Shown piece by piece: positions 8,901 to 15,231 of a stretch of 15,653 nucleotides of DNA. Position 1 is the first letter of the stretch, and the number at the start of each line of letters is the position of its first letter. The stretch lies in NCBI GenBank assembly GCA_035648595.1, contig DASRLH010000094.1, positions 1 to 15,653 on the forward strand. Direction: 5' to 3'. This DNA is from RYN-428 sp035648595 (GTDB lineage: Bacteria; Planctomycetota; Phycisphaerae; Tepidisphaerales; Tepidisphaeraceae). A program made the position numbers and the translations under genes. Under the pieces are notes generated by a model that saw nothing but the letters and a program-made list of their open reading frames with translations, searched no databases and was not told the DNA's origin.

Positions 8901-9395
8901 ACCCTGTGTGGGAACCGACAGCAGCAATGTCGGCCCAGGCTTTTGGATTGATAGCGCCGTCGCCAGCAACTGATTCACCACGCACGCGCCGCGAGCCACC
9001 GGCAGATCAACAATATCCAGAGGCGCTACCTTCGGGGGCGGATCGCCCAGCGCCCCGATCTGCACATCCGCGGTGCGCGGCTTACCCGCATCCGAATCAT
9101 TCACCGCCCCGCCCTGCACGATAATGGCGGGAATAATCCGCGCGACATCCCCCGCCCGCTTGTCGGCGGCAAGCCGATCGGCCAGCGTCTGCGGGAAAAA
9201 CCGGGTCGAAAACAGCGCGTAATCCACGGGCCCCAGGCGCCGATGCGCCAGGTCCGCCAGGCTCCCGCGCACGCTGTCCCCGACCATGAGCGCGCCGGTC
9301 AGCACGGCCGTGGAAACCGCCATCCCCGCGATCACCGCCAGGTTCACGCCACGGAAATACAAGAGATTGCGAAGCACAAGCGTGAAGCGATTCAT
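6000..9395 (-). CDS. large FtsX-like ABC transporter permease (MacB/LolE type)
   Basis: This inner-membrane permease of 1131 residues is about twice the usual length of a LolC/MacB core permease. A membrane helix near residues 17-37 is followed by a large extracytoplasmic region to about residue 515. The first FtsX module then runs about 520-640: SFFLIVAAALLVAMLFRL, the cytosolic EQRARQIGLMSAIGFSPGRL, and two more helices. Further helices lie at about 645-760, including the start of a second unit at LGIRNGSRHTARGVLSVGLI. A second extracytoplasmic domain follows, then the second FtsX module, about 1005-1125, with VIERKAELALLASLGFTSA. The repeated ERxxELxLLxSxGF coupling motif contacts the ATPase. 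I chose the ATG at 9395 because it begins MNRFTLVLRNLLYFRG; upstream codons are repeat. With the ATPase gene 115 bases upstream it forms an exporter. The family moves lipoproteins, lipids or peptides, or powers periplasmic work; the cargo is unknown. Confidence 0.88.
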   Translation of the reverse strand: MNRFTLVLRNLLYFRGVNLAVIAGMAVSTAVLTGALMVGDSVRGSLADLAHRRLGPVDYALFSTRFFPQTLADRLAADKRAGDVARIIPAIIVQGGAVNDSDAGKPRTADVQIGALGDPPPKVAPLDIVDLPVARGACVVNQLLATALSIQKPGPTLLLSVPTQGDAPRESPLARRGRNDVLNQVRADVAKVAAFQNFAALFSPNGSQRTPRNAWVNLQDLQETIDQPGRANVLLAHAKSANARPDEDVAALNEQLGKIVTLEDYGIAVRAAGNHENSAFARDTYLAPPMVAAAEKAADSLKLRLREVSVNLVNSIGNITSGQPPRAIHYAVGAGISSLDEGQLAPNEIAINQWSADQLNAKVGDTLRIDYYLRQSGGDLTDASKILKPAQLTFVVRYVLPMAGMGADPDLPPNYKGLTDADSVADWDPPEGLKIDKKLVTAADEDYWKKYHAAPKLYINFETARKLWGGVYGDVTGLRIPAASSAAFSRQLLANLHPESMGLSFRPIKAQQLEAASGGTDFSMFFVMFSFFLIVAAALLVAMLFRLNVEQRARQIGLMSAIGFSPGRLRRMALGEGMLLALLGGVIGLAGAIGYTYLIILGLRTRWMDAVGTTSMRLHIVPLTLAYGFAASLLVACCAILWAVWRVGKAQAARLLAGGWGLNIGRRGRGRIIRWIGISLALIGIATVAMSVAGSISAEEGFGGGALLLCGALFWLGATLRPRPHAGASFVGAASLARLGIRNGSRHTARGVLSVGLIGFAAFTLITVAAMQQQGIKDPGRRDSPTGGYRLILSAAIPLTGDLNTVEGRQLLGIREPRNPLWRNVHFTALRRWAGQDISCLNLTKPSSPTILGVPPEMIERNAFIKGDAITTAKNPWQLLDSDQGEEIPVIADADTQEYVLQVPLKGTIPITDQLGRPRKLVLVATIAHSIFQGQLLMSDANFRKLFPAQSGFGVVLIDVPGSNERRIEHRVDLAARALSTELADYSVSVDTTVSRFQAYQNVQNTYMETFQTLGALGLMLGTLGLAVVLIRTVIERKAELALLASLGFTSAARVGLVLSENAFLLILGLALGTACAVIGIIPALTRESRPINIANLAGTLGIVLAVGLISSAIAVSLSGIRVKPADLRRE

Positions 9396-9405
9396 GGTGC
9401 TCTCG

Positions 9406-9464
9406 TGGCATGGGCGGCTCGCCCGTGGGTCTCGCACAAAAACACGGGCGAGCCGCCCGTGCCA
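9406..9464. repeat. long hairpin from an inverted CGGGCG-family pair
   Basis: Arms 9406-9427 and 9443-9464 pair over 22 positions with one mismatch, leaving a 15-base loop, so RNA of either strand folds into a very stable hairpin. It lies between the ATPase and permease genes and ends only 10 bases before the permease ATG. Its subtype, TGGCACGGGCGGCTCGCCCG, differs slightly from the ATACG-edged copies elsewhere. It could lower permease translation or act as a partial terminator within the operon (inference). Confidence 0.8.
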
Positions 9465-9510
9465 CTGTTTCCCGATCACTCGTTACCCGATCCACGAAGG
9501 CAGTGGTCCC

Positions 9511-10236
9511 TCACTGCGGCAGCAAAGTTCCATCCGACATCCCCAGCTTCCGGGGAAACATTTCCGCCAGCGCCGTGCTATGCGTGACGACGATTAGAAT
9601 CGCCTTGGTTTGGCTGGCAAGAGTCGTCAAAAGCTCGCCGATGGCTTGGCCGGTCTTTGTATCGAGATTCCCGGTCGGCTCATCGCAGAGCAAAAGATCA
9701 GGGCTGTTGATGAGGGCGCGGGCGATGGCGACGCGCTGGCGCTCGCCGCCGGACAACTCTGCTGGAAGATGAGTCGCGCGGCCTTCCAGTCCCACCTGCC
9801 TGAGCAACTGCGCCGCCCGGTCGGAATCGGTCGAGCTCACGCTGCCCAGCGCCAGCCGGGGAACCAACACGTTTTCCAAGGCGTTGCATTGCGGGAGGAG
9901 ATGATGGTCCTGGAAAACAAAGCCGATCCGCTTTCCGCGAAAGCGCGCCAGTTCACGCGATCGCAACGCGAAGGGATTGATGCCCGCAAGGGTGACCGAG
10001 CCGGCGGTGGGTTCATCGAGCGTGCCGATGATGTTGAGTAGCGTGCTTTTGCCCGATCCGCTGGGCCCGATGATGGCGACGCGCTCGCCGGCCGCAAGCA
10101 AAAACGAGACGCCGCGCAACACGACCAGGGGCTCGGTGGGCGTGGGATATTCCTTGCGAAGGTCGCTGACGACCAGGCCGCCGGCCAATGGGCCGGGCGC
10201 GGGGCCGGTAGATGCGGTTGTGAGTGTGGTTGGCAT
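9511..10236 (-). CDS. ABC transporter ATP-binding protein (LolD/MacB type)
   Basis: This 241-residue cytosolic ATPase is a complete single nucleotide-binding domain. It shows Walker A GPSGSGKST (57-65), the Q-loop at VFQDHHLLPQ (Gln109), signature LSGGERQRVAIARAL (161-175), Walker B LLLCDEPTGNLD (181-192) and the H-loop THS (His219). DEPTGNLD and the FQDHHLLP segment are typical of the subfamily serving FtsX-type permeases such as LolCE, MacB and FtsEX, which matches the permease gene that follows. A proline/glycine-rich leader of about 20 residues precedes the domain. I chose the ATG at 10236; no good Shine-Dalgarno sequence is visible, but the domain begins about 20 residues later. It starts 46 bases after the glycosyltransferase stop codon, on the same strand, so cotranscription is likely. 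Confidence 0.93.
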   Translation of the reverse strand: MPTTLTTASTGPAPGPLAGGLVVSDLRKEYPTPTEPLVVLRGVSFLLAAGERVAIIGPSGSGKSTLLNIIGTLDEPTAGSVTLAGINPFALRSRELARFRGKRIGFVFQDHHLLPQCNALENVLVPRLALGSVSSTDSDRAAQLLRQVGLEGRATHLPAELSGGERQRVAIARALINSPDLLLCDEPTGNLDTKTGQAIGELLTTLASQTKAILIVVTHSTALAEMFPRKLGMSDGTLLPQ

Positions 10237-10280
10237 GGTGTGTGGTAGCGTCTAATTCGAAGTATAGGACTGGTCCTTCC

Positions 10281-10305
10281 CATCACGGTTCACTCATCAC
10301 TCCTC
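10281..10305. repeat. degenerate TCATCAC short tandem repeat at the glycosyltransferase gene end
   Basis: TCACGGTTCACTCATCACTCC is a loose tandem of 7-10 base units related to the repeat at 353-375. On the minus strand it encodes the last residues, GVMSEP, and the TGA stop of the glycosyltransferase. Confidence 0.4.
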
Positions 10306-11602
10306 TGCTATTGCTCGCGATCGCGCGCTCAAACACGCCCAACATATTGCGCGCCATGTGGTCCTCCGTGAAGGTCGATTCCACGATGGATCGTCCTTTT
10401 TCGCCCAGTTGGCGCCGGCGCCGCGGATCGCCCAGGAGATCGGCCAGCGCGCGGGCCAACGCGCCGGCGTCGCCCGGCGGCACCAGGACGCCGCCGCCGG
10501 TGGCTTCCAGCAACTCCGGGAACGACCCATGCGTCGGTTGCACCACCGGCACGCCGCGCGCCAATGCTTCCAGAACGTAGATGCCCTTGGCCTCGGGATA
10601 AACAGTGGGCACGCTAAAAACGTCGATCGAATCAAGCATACGCAATTTAGCGGCGCGATCCACTTCGCCCAAATACTCGATGGAATCACCCATGCCAATG
10701 GAAGTCGCGCGCTTGCGAAGGGCGTCGAACCATTTGTGATCGCGGCCGCCCAGATAACCGGCCACCTTTAGCCTCACGTTCGCCATTCCTGGCAGCGTGC
10801 GCAGTATCTCGAATGCGTCCATCAGCCGACCCAGCCCCTTCTCCGGGCAGATGCGGGCCAGGTAGCCTACTGTTCGAGGCGCGCCGGACGCGCGAGGGAG
10901 GGGCGGATGCAGATACTCGCTGGAAATGCCGGTGTAGACGACGTCAATCTTTTCGCGCGGGATGTTCAGATATTCGGCCATGTGCCGGGCGTAATAGTCG
11001 CTGGTGGCGACAAAACGCGACACGTCGGCGGCGCGGGCGCGGATCACCCGGCGCACCTGGTGACGGTCGGCGTCCTTCATGGCGTCGAGAAAGATGTCCT
11101 CGCCAGTCAATTCGCAGATCACCGGCACGCCCAGCGCCTCGCGGAAGGCGCGGGCCATGCCCACGAACATCAGATTGGGCAGGCAAACGACATCCGGCTT
11201 CACGTCATCGCGCAGAAACGCGACAAGGCGGGACAGTTCCTTGGTGGCCGCCCCCTCTTCGCCGTTGAGGATGTCAAGCGTAAGGCCGGCCAGTTTATTG
11301 GGCGCGGTCTGCGCGCCCATTTTCCCTGCCGCGCTCAAGATCCAAGGGCGGTCGAAAATCCAATCAAGCACGCGCGGCGTGTGTCGAAACAGGCGGGTGG
11401 CGTGCTGAAGATAGACATTGACGCCACCGTAGAAGATTTCCGTGTTGCTGGCATCCTCGACTTCGCTTCGCAGCGGCGTGTACAGCGGGATCAGCGTCAC
11501 GCCATGCCCCCCGCGGCGCAGGGCGCCCGCCAGCGCGTTGTCGCGCATGCAGCTTCCGCAATACATCCCGCCCGCGCCGGCGGCAAGAATGCTGACGTTC
11601 AC
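10283..11602 (-). CDS. glycosyltransferase, GT4-like family (GT-B fold)
   Basis: This cytosolic or membrane-associated enzyme of 439 residues would move a sugar from a nucleotide-sugar donor to an acceptor. The N-terminal half starts with a beta strand and the glycine-rich turn GAGGMYCGSCMRDN (residues 9-22). The C-terminal half has VGYLARICPEKGLGRLMDAF (245-264), the donor-domain signature of retaining GT4 enzymes. The E-x7-E pair, Glu337 and Glu345 in EAKGIYVLEALARGVPVV, is followed by HGSFPELLE and the GGGVLVPPGD loop. The CGSC in the acceptor-side turn is unusual. I chose the GTG at 11602: GGAG lies seven bases upstream (11610-11613) and the protein begins directly with the first strand of the fold. 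It is the first of a likely operon with the ATPase and FtsX permease. The last six residues come from a short repeat. Confidence 0.87.
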   Translation of the reverse strand: MNVSILAAGAGGMYCGSCMRDNALAGALRRGGHGVTLIPLYTPLRSEVEDASNTEIFYGGVNVYLQHATRLFRHTPRVLDWIFDRPWILSAAGKMGAQTAPNKLAGLTLDILNGEEGAATKELSRLVAFLRDDVKPDVVCLPNLMFVGMARAFREALGVPVICELTGEDIFLDAMKDADRHQVRRVIRARAADVSRFVATSDYYARHMAEYLNIPREKIDVVYTGISSEYLHPPLPRASGAPRTVGYLARICPEKGLGRLMDAFEILRTLPGMANVRLKVAGYLGGRDHKWFDALRKRATSIGMGDSIEYLGEVDRAAKLRMLDSIDVFSVPTVYPEAKGIYVLEALARGVPVVQPTHGSFPELLEATGGGVLVPPGDAGALARALADLLGDPRRRRQLGEKGRSIVESTFTEDHMARNMLGVFERAIASNSRGVMSEP

Positions 11603-11609
11603 TCAGGGT

Positions 11610-11613
11610 CTCC
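11610..11613 (-). promoter_or_regulatory. ribosome binding site for the GTG-started glycosyltransferase
   Basis: GGAG on the minus strand, seven bases before the GTG at 11602, supports the non-ATG start. Confidence 0.55.
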
Positions 11614-11673
11614 AGGGACGCAAGAATCAGGAACGCATGGCGCCAGTGAAACGGGGAAAGGGAACCCGGATCG

Positions 11674-11776
11674 TGACACGGACGTCTCGCCCGTGCGTAT
11701 TTCCGTCGAATGGTAAATACGTTGATTTCTCGATCTTCCCAAGCCATTCGCACGGGCGAGACGCCCGCATCACGTC
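11674..11776. repeat. inverted pair of CGGGCG-family repeats overlapping the symporter stop codon
   Basis: The left arm is 11674-11698 and the right arm 11749-11776. The reverse complement of the right arm matches the left over GGGCGTCTCGCCCGTGCG with a few changes. The spacer is 50 bases. The right arm enters the symporter gene, and its GTGATGC edge supplies the TGA at 11770-11772. It fills most of the 167-base gap before the glycosyltransferase gene. Confidence 0.78.
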
Positions 11777-13755
11777 GATACAATCGTAGCCGACTGCGCA
11801 ACATTACGCCTCGGGAAATAGCGGTTGACGGTGGCGGCGGAAGGAGCCGGCGTGATCAACGAAATCAGAATGATGATGATCGCGCTGCCCAGCGTCATCG
11901 GAACGACCGGCGTGAAGTTCAGGAAGCTCACCTTTCCCGCCGCGCTCATGAACAACACTTTCGTCCCGCCAAGAGCCCAGAGGGTTTGGCCAGGGGCAAA
12001 ATGATGCAGGCCCTCGGCGTAGATCATCAGCGCCAGCCACGCCGCCACCCAAATCGTGCAGGCCAGCGCGCCCCACTTGGTGCTGCGCCGCCAGAACAGC
12101 GCCGCGATCATCATCGGCGCCAACGCCGCGAACCCGCTGAAGGCGTACGTCACCGCGAACTCGAAGATATGCGGCCGGCCCAGGGCGATGATGTAGGCAA
12201 TGCCGTTGAGAATGAGGATGAACGCCCGGCCCATGTTGACGGTGGTGCGCTCGCTGCTTTGGCGCCCGCTGCCGTAGTACGTGAACACGTCCTTGGTGAA
12301 CATGGTGGAGAGGCCCAGGATCTGATGGCAGTCGGAACCCATGACCGCGGAAATGATCCCGGCGGCGAGCAGGCCGACGAGGAATTTGGGCAAATACGTC
12401 TTGAGCATTTCCAGCAACACGCTGTCGGAATTGTTGGACGCCACCTTCCCCCATGCCGACTTGACGGAGGGATTCTGGATGGCGCTCAACTGCCTCGCCG
12501 CCTTGAGTCGATCCGCGTGGGAATTGGCATCGAACTTTTTCGCGTGAACGTCGTTTAGCATTCGCGCGGCCCCCATATTCGGCTCGACCTCCCGAGTCTG
12601 CATTGCGATCGGCTGGCGTCCGGCGGGCGCAGCGGTCATTGCGGCTTTGGGCGCCTGGGGGTGGGCTGCGGCGCCCAGCGCCTTATTTAGGCCCAACAAA
12701 AGGCCTTCGGGCCGCTCACCGGGCCTGGCGGCCTTGCCGCCGGTTTCGAGCCACAACCTCAGCGGTTCGGAGTTTGCCGCGACTTGATCCCTGACGCTTG
12801 CCGTGTCCTGTGGCGGCTTCACAAACGGCCCCAGCGCGCCCAGGAATACGCAAGGCAGCCAGATTGCCATGATGCACAGCGGATAGAGTACCACCGTCTT
12901 CTTAAAAGCCGTCACTTTCTTAGCCGTGAAGCACATCATCGACATGTGCGGGAACATGATGGATGAAAGCGGAATGAGCATGAAGCTGAGGAAAACCTGC
13001 CAGGGGATGCGTTCGCGGTCGAGCAGGGTTTCGGGGCGGGCCATGGCATTTGCCATCGGATTTGCATTCATCGACATGTTCACGCGGGGGTTGGTCATGT
13101 CATGAATGGTGCCGGTGAAACCGCTGGGTATGTGCGCGCCGATCCAGGCGAACGCGAACAAGCCGAAGCTGATAAAGAGCAGCGTCTGCAGCACATTCAC
13201 CCAGACCGCCCCGCGCATGCCGCCGAAAAATACGGTGGCCATCACAATCGTCGCGACAATGGCGCCGCCCAACGCATAGGAAATGCGGCCATCGGTGAGC
13301 GAAGCGAGAATGGTGCCGCCCCCGTCAATGCTGATGATCAGGTACGGCACGAGCATGGCGGCAGTCAGCAGGAAGATCAGCGTGCCGATGGAGGAGCATT
13401 CCCAGCGGTCGCGGAAGAAGGCGACCTGCGTCATGTGCCCGAAGCGCTTGCCGACCGCCCAGAGGCGCGTGCCGATGAAAAAGAGTGTGAGCGGGATGAC
13501 CAGCGCCGAGGAGGTGGCCATCATGCCAAACACGCCCACCCCGATCTTATAGGACATGCCCGAGGAGCCCAGGATGGCGAAGGCCGTCATGTTGGTGGCG
13601 AACAGCGCCAGGAAGAAAAAGACCGACCCGACCGACCGGCTTGCCAGGAAAAAATCCTCCCCGGTCGTGCGGCCCCGGCGGAAGGCGAAGATGCCGATGT
13701 ACAGCACCACCGCCAGGTAAACAAAAATCACGATTGCGGGCAGCCATTGCTCCAT
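11770..13755 (-). CDS. sodium:solute symporter (SSS family)
   Basis: This inner-membrane transporter of 661 residues couples uptake of a small solute to sodium. Membrane helices begin at residue 5 (LPAIVIFVYLAVVLYIGIFA), followed by the family feature RRGRTTGEDFFLASRSVGSV (26-45) and FFFLALFATNMTAFAILGSS (46-65). The later core has FLVGLLAAGIISAVMGSDCH (458-477), ILGLSTMFTKDVF and SGFAALAPMMIAALFWRR. A non-membrane insertion of roughly 130 residues (about 312-445), rich in Ala, Pro and Lys, splits two helices, and an Asn/Met-rich loop lies near 222-238. I chose the ATG at 13755: AGGAG is nine bases upstream, whereas a TTG two codons earlier would be only three bases from it. DUF3311, the usual partner of this subfamily, is the next gene upstream. 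The solute is unknown. The stop codon lies inside a repeat. Confidence 0.9.
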   Translation of the reverse strand: MEQWLPAIVIFVYLAVVLYIGIFAFRRGRTTGEDFFLASRSVGSVFFFLALFATNMTAFAILGSSGMSYKIGVGVFGMMATSSALVIPLTLFFIGTRLWAVGKRFGHMTQVAFFRDRWECSSIGTLIFLLTAAMLVPYLIISIDGGGTILASLTDGRISYALGGAIVATIVMATVFFGGMRGAVWVNVLQTLLFISFGLFAFAWIGAHIPSGFTGTIHDMTNPRVNMSMNANPMANAMARPETLLDRERIPWQVFLSFMLIPLSSIMFPHMSMMCFTAKKVTAFKKTVVLYPLCIMAIWLPCVFLGALGPFVKPPQDTASVRDQVAANSEPLRLWLETGGKAARPGERPEGLLLGLNKALGAAAHPQAPKAAMTAAPAGRQPIAMQTREVEPNMGAARMLNDVHAKKFDANSHADRLKAARQLSAIQNPSVKSAWGKVASNNSDSVLLEMLKTYLPKFLVGLLAAGIISAVMGSDCHQILGLSTMFTKDVFTYYGSGRQSSERTTVNMGRAFILILNGIAYIIALGRPHIFEFAVTYAFSGFAALAPMMIAALFWRRSTKWGALACTIWVAAWLALMIYAEGLHHFAPGQTLWALGGTKVLFMSAAGKVSFLNFTPVVPMTLGSAIIIILISLITPAPSAATVNRYFPRRNVAQSATIVST

Positions 13756-13764
13756 TGCCAACTA

Positions 13765-13769
13765 CTCCT
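13765..13769 (-). promoter_or_regulatory. ribosome binding site fixing the symporter start
   Basis: AGGAG on the minus strand, nine bases from the ATG at 13755, excludes the TTG at 13761 as the start. Confidence 0.7.
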
Positions 13770-13812
13770 GTAGTCTCAGATTTTGGGCTTCAGCGTGCCG
13801 GGGAAAACATTT

Positions 13813-14044
13813 AACCACGGAGACACTGAGGCACGGAGGCGCATTCGACGCTCGAAATTAGCTCATCGATCGGGCCGATTCGAGTTGATTTGTATAGGTC
13901 ACGCGGTTCTTGAAGGTCTAGTCCGTACGCACGGGCGGGACGCCCGTGTCACATTGATCTCATCGCAACCCACAAAAGTGTCCACTTCTAAAATGAAGGC
14001 GTATTTGATCGAACGCGCCTCCGTGTTTCCGTGCCTCCGTGGTT
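13813..14044. repeat. inverted pair of CGGAGG-family repeats
   Basis: The left arm (13813-13849) begins AACCACGGAGACACTGAGGC and the right arm (14007-14044) is its inverted counterpart, each with three 9-base units. Both continue into GCxTTCGA on the inner side, the same inner edge as at 5861 and 5944. The spacer is about 157 bases and includes a separate CGGGCG-family repeat. Confidence 0.8.
13927..13953. repeat. CGGGCG-family repeat nested inside a CGGAGG pair
   Basis: CGCACGGGCGGGACGCCCGTG is a full palindromic arm of the family found at 978-1086 and 11674-11776. It lies near the middle of the CGGAGG spacer and has no visible partner arm. Nesting suggests that one repeat entered an earlier one. 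Confidence 0.75.
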
Positions 14045-14059
14045 GTGTTTTCTTTTCCT

Positions 14060-14308
14060 TCAGTGTCCGGCAAATCCTTCGGCCTTGCGCGCTTCTGGTG
14101 TTTCGGGTTGGGCGCTTTCCAACTCGGTGGGCCAGACCCGCGAGACGAGCAGTGCCATCAGAATCGCCGCCAGACAGCAATACAGGGCGTGATACCACAA
14201 TTCCACCGGCACAAACCCAAACAACAACGGCTCGATCTGGCTCGCGTTCCAGAAATCCTGATGAATAACAATCAATACCACCGTCAGCAACCATAGAACC
14301 CATTTCAT
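14060..14308 (-). CDS. DUF3311 small membrane protein
   Basis: This inner-membrane protein of 82 residues has two hydrophobic helices: MKWVLWLLTVVLIVIHQDFW at the N-terminus, and ELWYHALYCCLAAILMALLV around residues 36-55. A polar, proline- and glutamate-containing tail follows. The HQDFW motif with a following LLFGFVPVELWYH pattern is characteristic of DUF3311 proteins, which are commonly encoded beside sodium:solute symporters and are thought to be accessory subunits. The symporter gene follows on the same strand, 304 bases downstream, an unusually long gap filled by repeats. I chose the ATG at 14308, with GGAG eight bases upstream (14317-14320). An in-frame start at 14347 would add 13 residues without such a site. 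Confidence 0.85.
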   Translation of the reverse strand: MKWVLWLLTVVLIVIHQDFWNASQIEPLLFGFVPVELWYHALYCCLAAILMALLVSRVWPTELESAQPETPEARKAEGFAGH

Positions 14309-14492
14309 GTTACATGCTCCGTTTTGGACTAGACTAGCCAAAGACAAGGCCCTGGGCCAGTTTTGCCTTGCCGCCAGTCAGGCATCGCCAATGCGGACTG
14401 GAGGCGGACACAAGCCGATACCCGTGCACCCAGCCGCCGTTGCGGCGGCGCATAGTAGCCGGCTGTATCCCAGAGCAGCCCCCGCCCGCGGC

Positions 14493-14524
14493 GAAACCCG
14501 AAATCCGAAACTCGAAATCCGAAA
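14493..14524. repeat. CCGAAAT-family intergenic repeat
   Basis: Units GAAACCC, GAAATCC, GAAACTC and GAAATCC follow one another, ending in GAAAC. The unit is shared with the copy at 4454-4486. On the minus strand it would read FGFRVSDFGFR, a known artefact peptide of this repeat class. Confidence 0.6.
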
Positions 14525-14649
14525 CAAATCAAAAACACAAAAGCGGAAAACAGGTGATCGCCGTCGCCAACGCAAAACGATCCGATGGTCACCACAATAT
14601 GCTTGTTAAAATAACAAGATAACACCGACCTGTAATACGTGGGCGCCGA

Positions 14650-14665
14650 TTGCCGCGCCCGGCAA
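14650..14665. promoter_or_regulatory. inverted repeat upstream of the sigma gene, possible operator
   Basis: TTGCCG and CGGCAA are separated by CGCC, 48 bases before the sigma ATG. The position suits a regulator of the sigma promoter, but no -35/-10 pair confirms it. Confidence 0.2.
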
Positions 14666-14713
14666 CGTACCGCTCGGTCTGAGTAATAAAAAGCTGCCTC
14701 GCGGCGACTCATC

Positions 14714-15231
14714 ATGGTGTTGGACTGGGACAGTATTGTCAGCCGGGAAGGGCCGGCGGTTTGGCGGACGGCCTATCGGCTGCTGGGCAACCGCGCGGAT
14801 GCCCAGGATTGTTTCCAGGAGACGTTTCTTTGTGCGCTTCGGCTGTGCCCCGCCGCGAGGAGATGCGCGATGCCGGGCCGCTGCTTCGGCGTCTGGCGAC
14901 GGCGCGGGCGATGGACCGCCTTCGACAGCGATATCGCAGGCAAGGACGGGAAGATGCCTGCGAGTGGAATGAACAACCCTCCCAAGAGGATTCACCCGGC
15001 GACCGCGCCCAGGAGAGCGAGTTGTCGGAACTTCTACGAAATGCGCTGAGCAGGATTCCGCCCCGGCAGGCCCAGGCGTTTTGCCTGTTCTGCCTTGAAG
15101 GGATGACCTATGAGCAAATCGCCGGACATTTGAAAGTATCCATTGATAACGTCGGCGTCTTGCTGCATCGGGCGAGGACGGCGCTTCGCGAGGAATTGGC
15201 GCCGGTGGTGAAAGATGAACGGCTGCGATAA
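14714..15231 (+). CDS. ECF-type RNA polymerase sigma factor, interrupted by a frameshift
   Basis: The gene is split between two frames. The first starts at the ATG at 14714 and reads MVLDWDSIVS to about 14848, including the region-2 helices AVWRTAYRLLGNRADAQDCF and QETFLCALRL. The second frame, from about 14848 to the TAA at 15229, reads RREEMRDAGPLLRRL, then RAMDRLRQRYRR (end of region 2), an acidic linker, and region 4 with IPPRQAQAFCLFCLEGMTYE and EQIAGHLKVSIDNVGVLLHR, the helix-turn-helix. Adding one C to the CCCC at 14848-14851 joins them into 172 residues. As it stands, the first frame ends at 15049 and lacks region 4, so the product would not bind the -35 element. It may be a pseudogene, a phase-variable gene or a sequencing error in a C run. 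It diverges from the DUF3311/symporter genes. An ATG at 15215 overlaps its end. Confidence 0.75.

Larger units (their letters stand above)
13756..14059. other. 304-base gap holding a nested repeat composite
   Basis: Partner genes of this kind usually lie close together. Here a CGGAGG inverted pair with a CGGGCG element inside its spacer separates them. Apart from the symporter ribosome binding site at 13765-13769, nothing else is recognisable. Confidence 0.6.
14309..14713. other. divergent intergenic region before the sigma factor gene
   Basis: This gap of about 400 bases must carry the promoters of the DUF3311/symporter genes and of the sigma factor gene. It holds a hairpin at 14433-14449 (GCCGCC, five bases, GGCGGC), the CCGAAAT repeat at 14493-14524, and an inverted repeat near 14650-14665 (TTGCCG, four bases, CGGCAA) about 50 bases before the sigma start, a possible operator. 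No clear -35/-10 pair is seen. Open frames here only translate the repeats. Confidence 0.5.

Noticed and set aside
9396..9479. 28-residue N-terminal extension of the FtsX permease
   Set aside because: It is encoded by the hairpin repeat; the real protein begins MNRFTLVLRN at 9395.
11710..12558. 282-codon plus-strand frame opposite the symporter
   Set aside because: It is antisense to the symporter and starts in a repeat; its Arg/His/Glu-rich composition is typical of a shadow frame.
13102..13773. 223-codon plus-strand frame opposite the symporter
   Set aside because: It overlaps the symporter's conserved N-terminal helices. Its Glu/Arg/His-rich composition indicates a shadow.
13783..14268. 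161-codon plus-strand frame over the nested repeats
   Set aside because: It contains the phantom peptide NHGDTEARRR from the CGGAGG repeat and is antisense to the DUF3311 gene.
14329..14715. 128-codon minus-strand frame between DUF3311 and the sigma gene
   Set aside because: It translates the CCGAAAT repeat (FGFRVSDFGFR) and has no ribosome binding site or domain.
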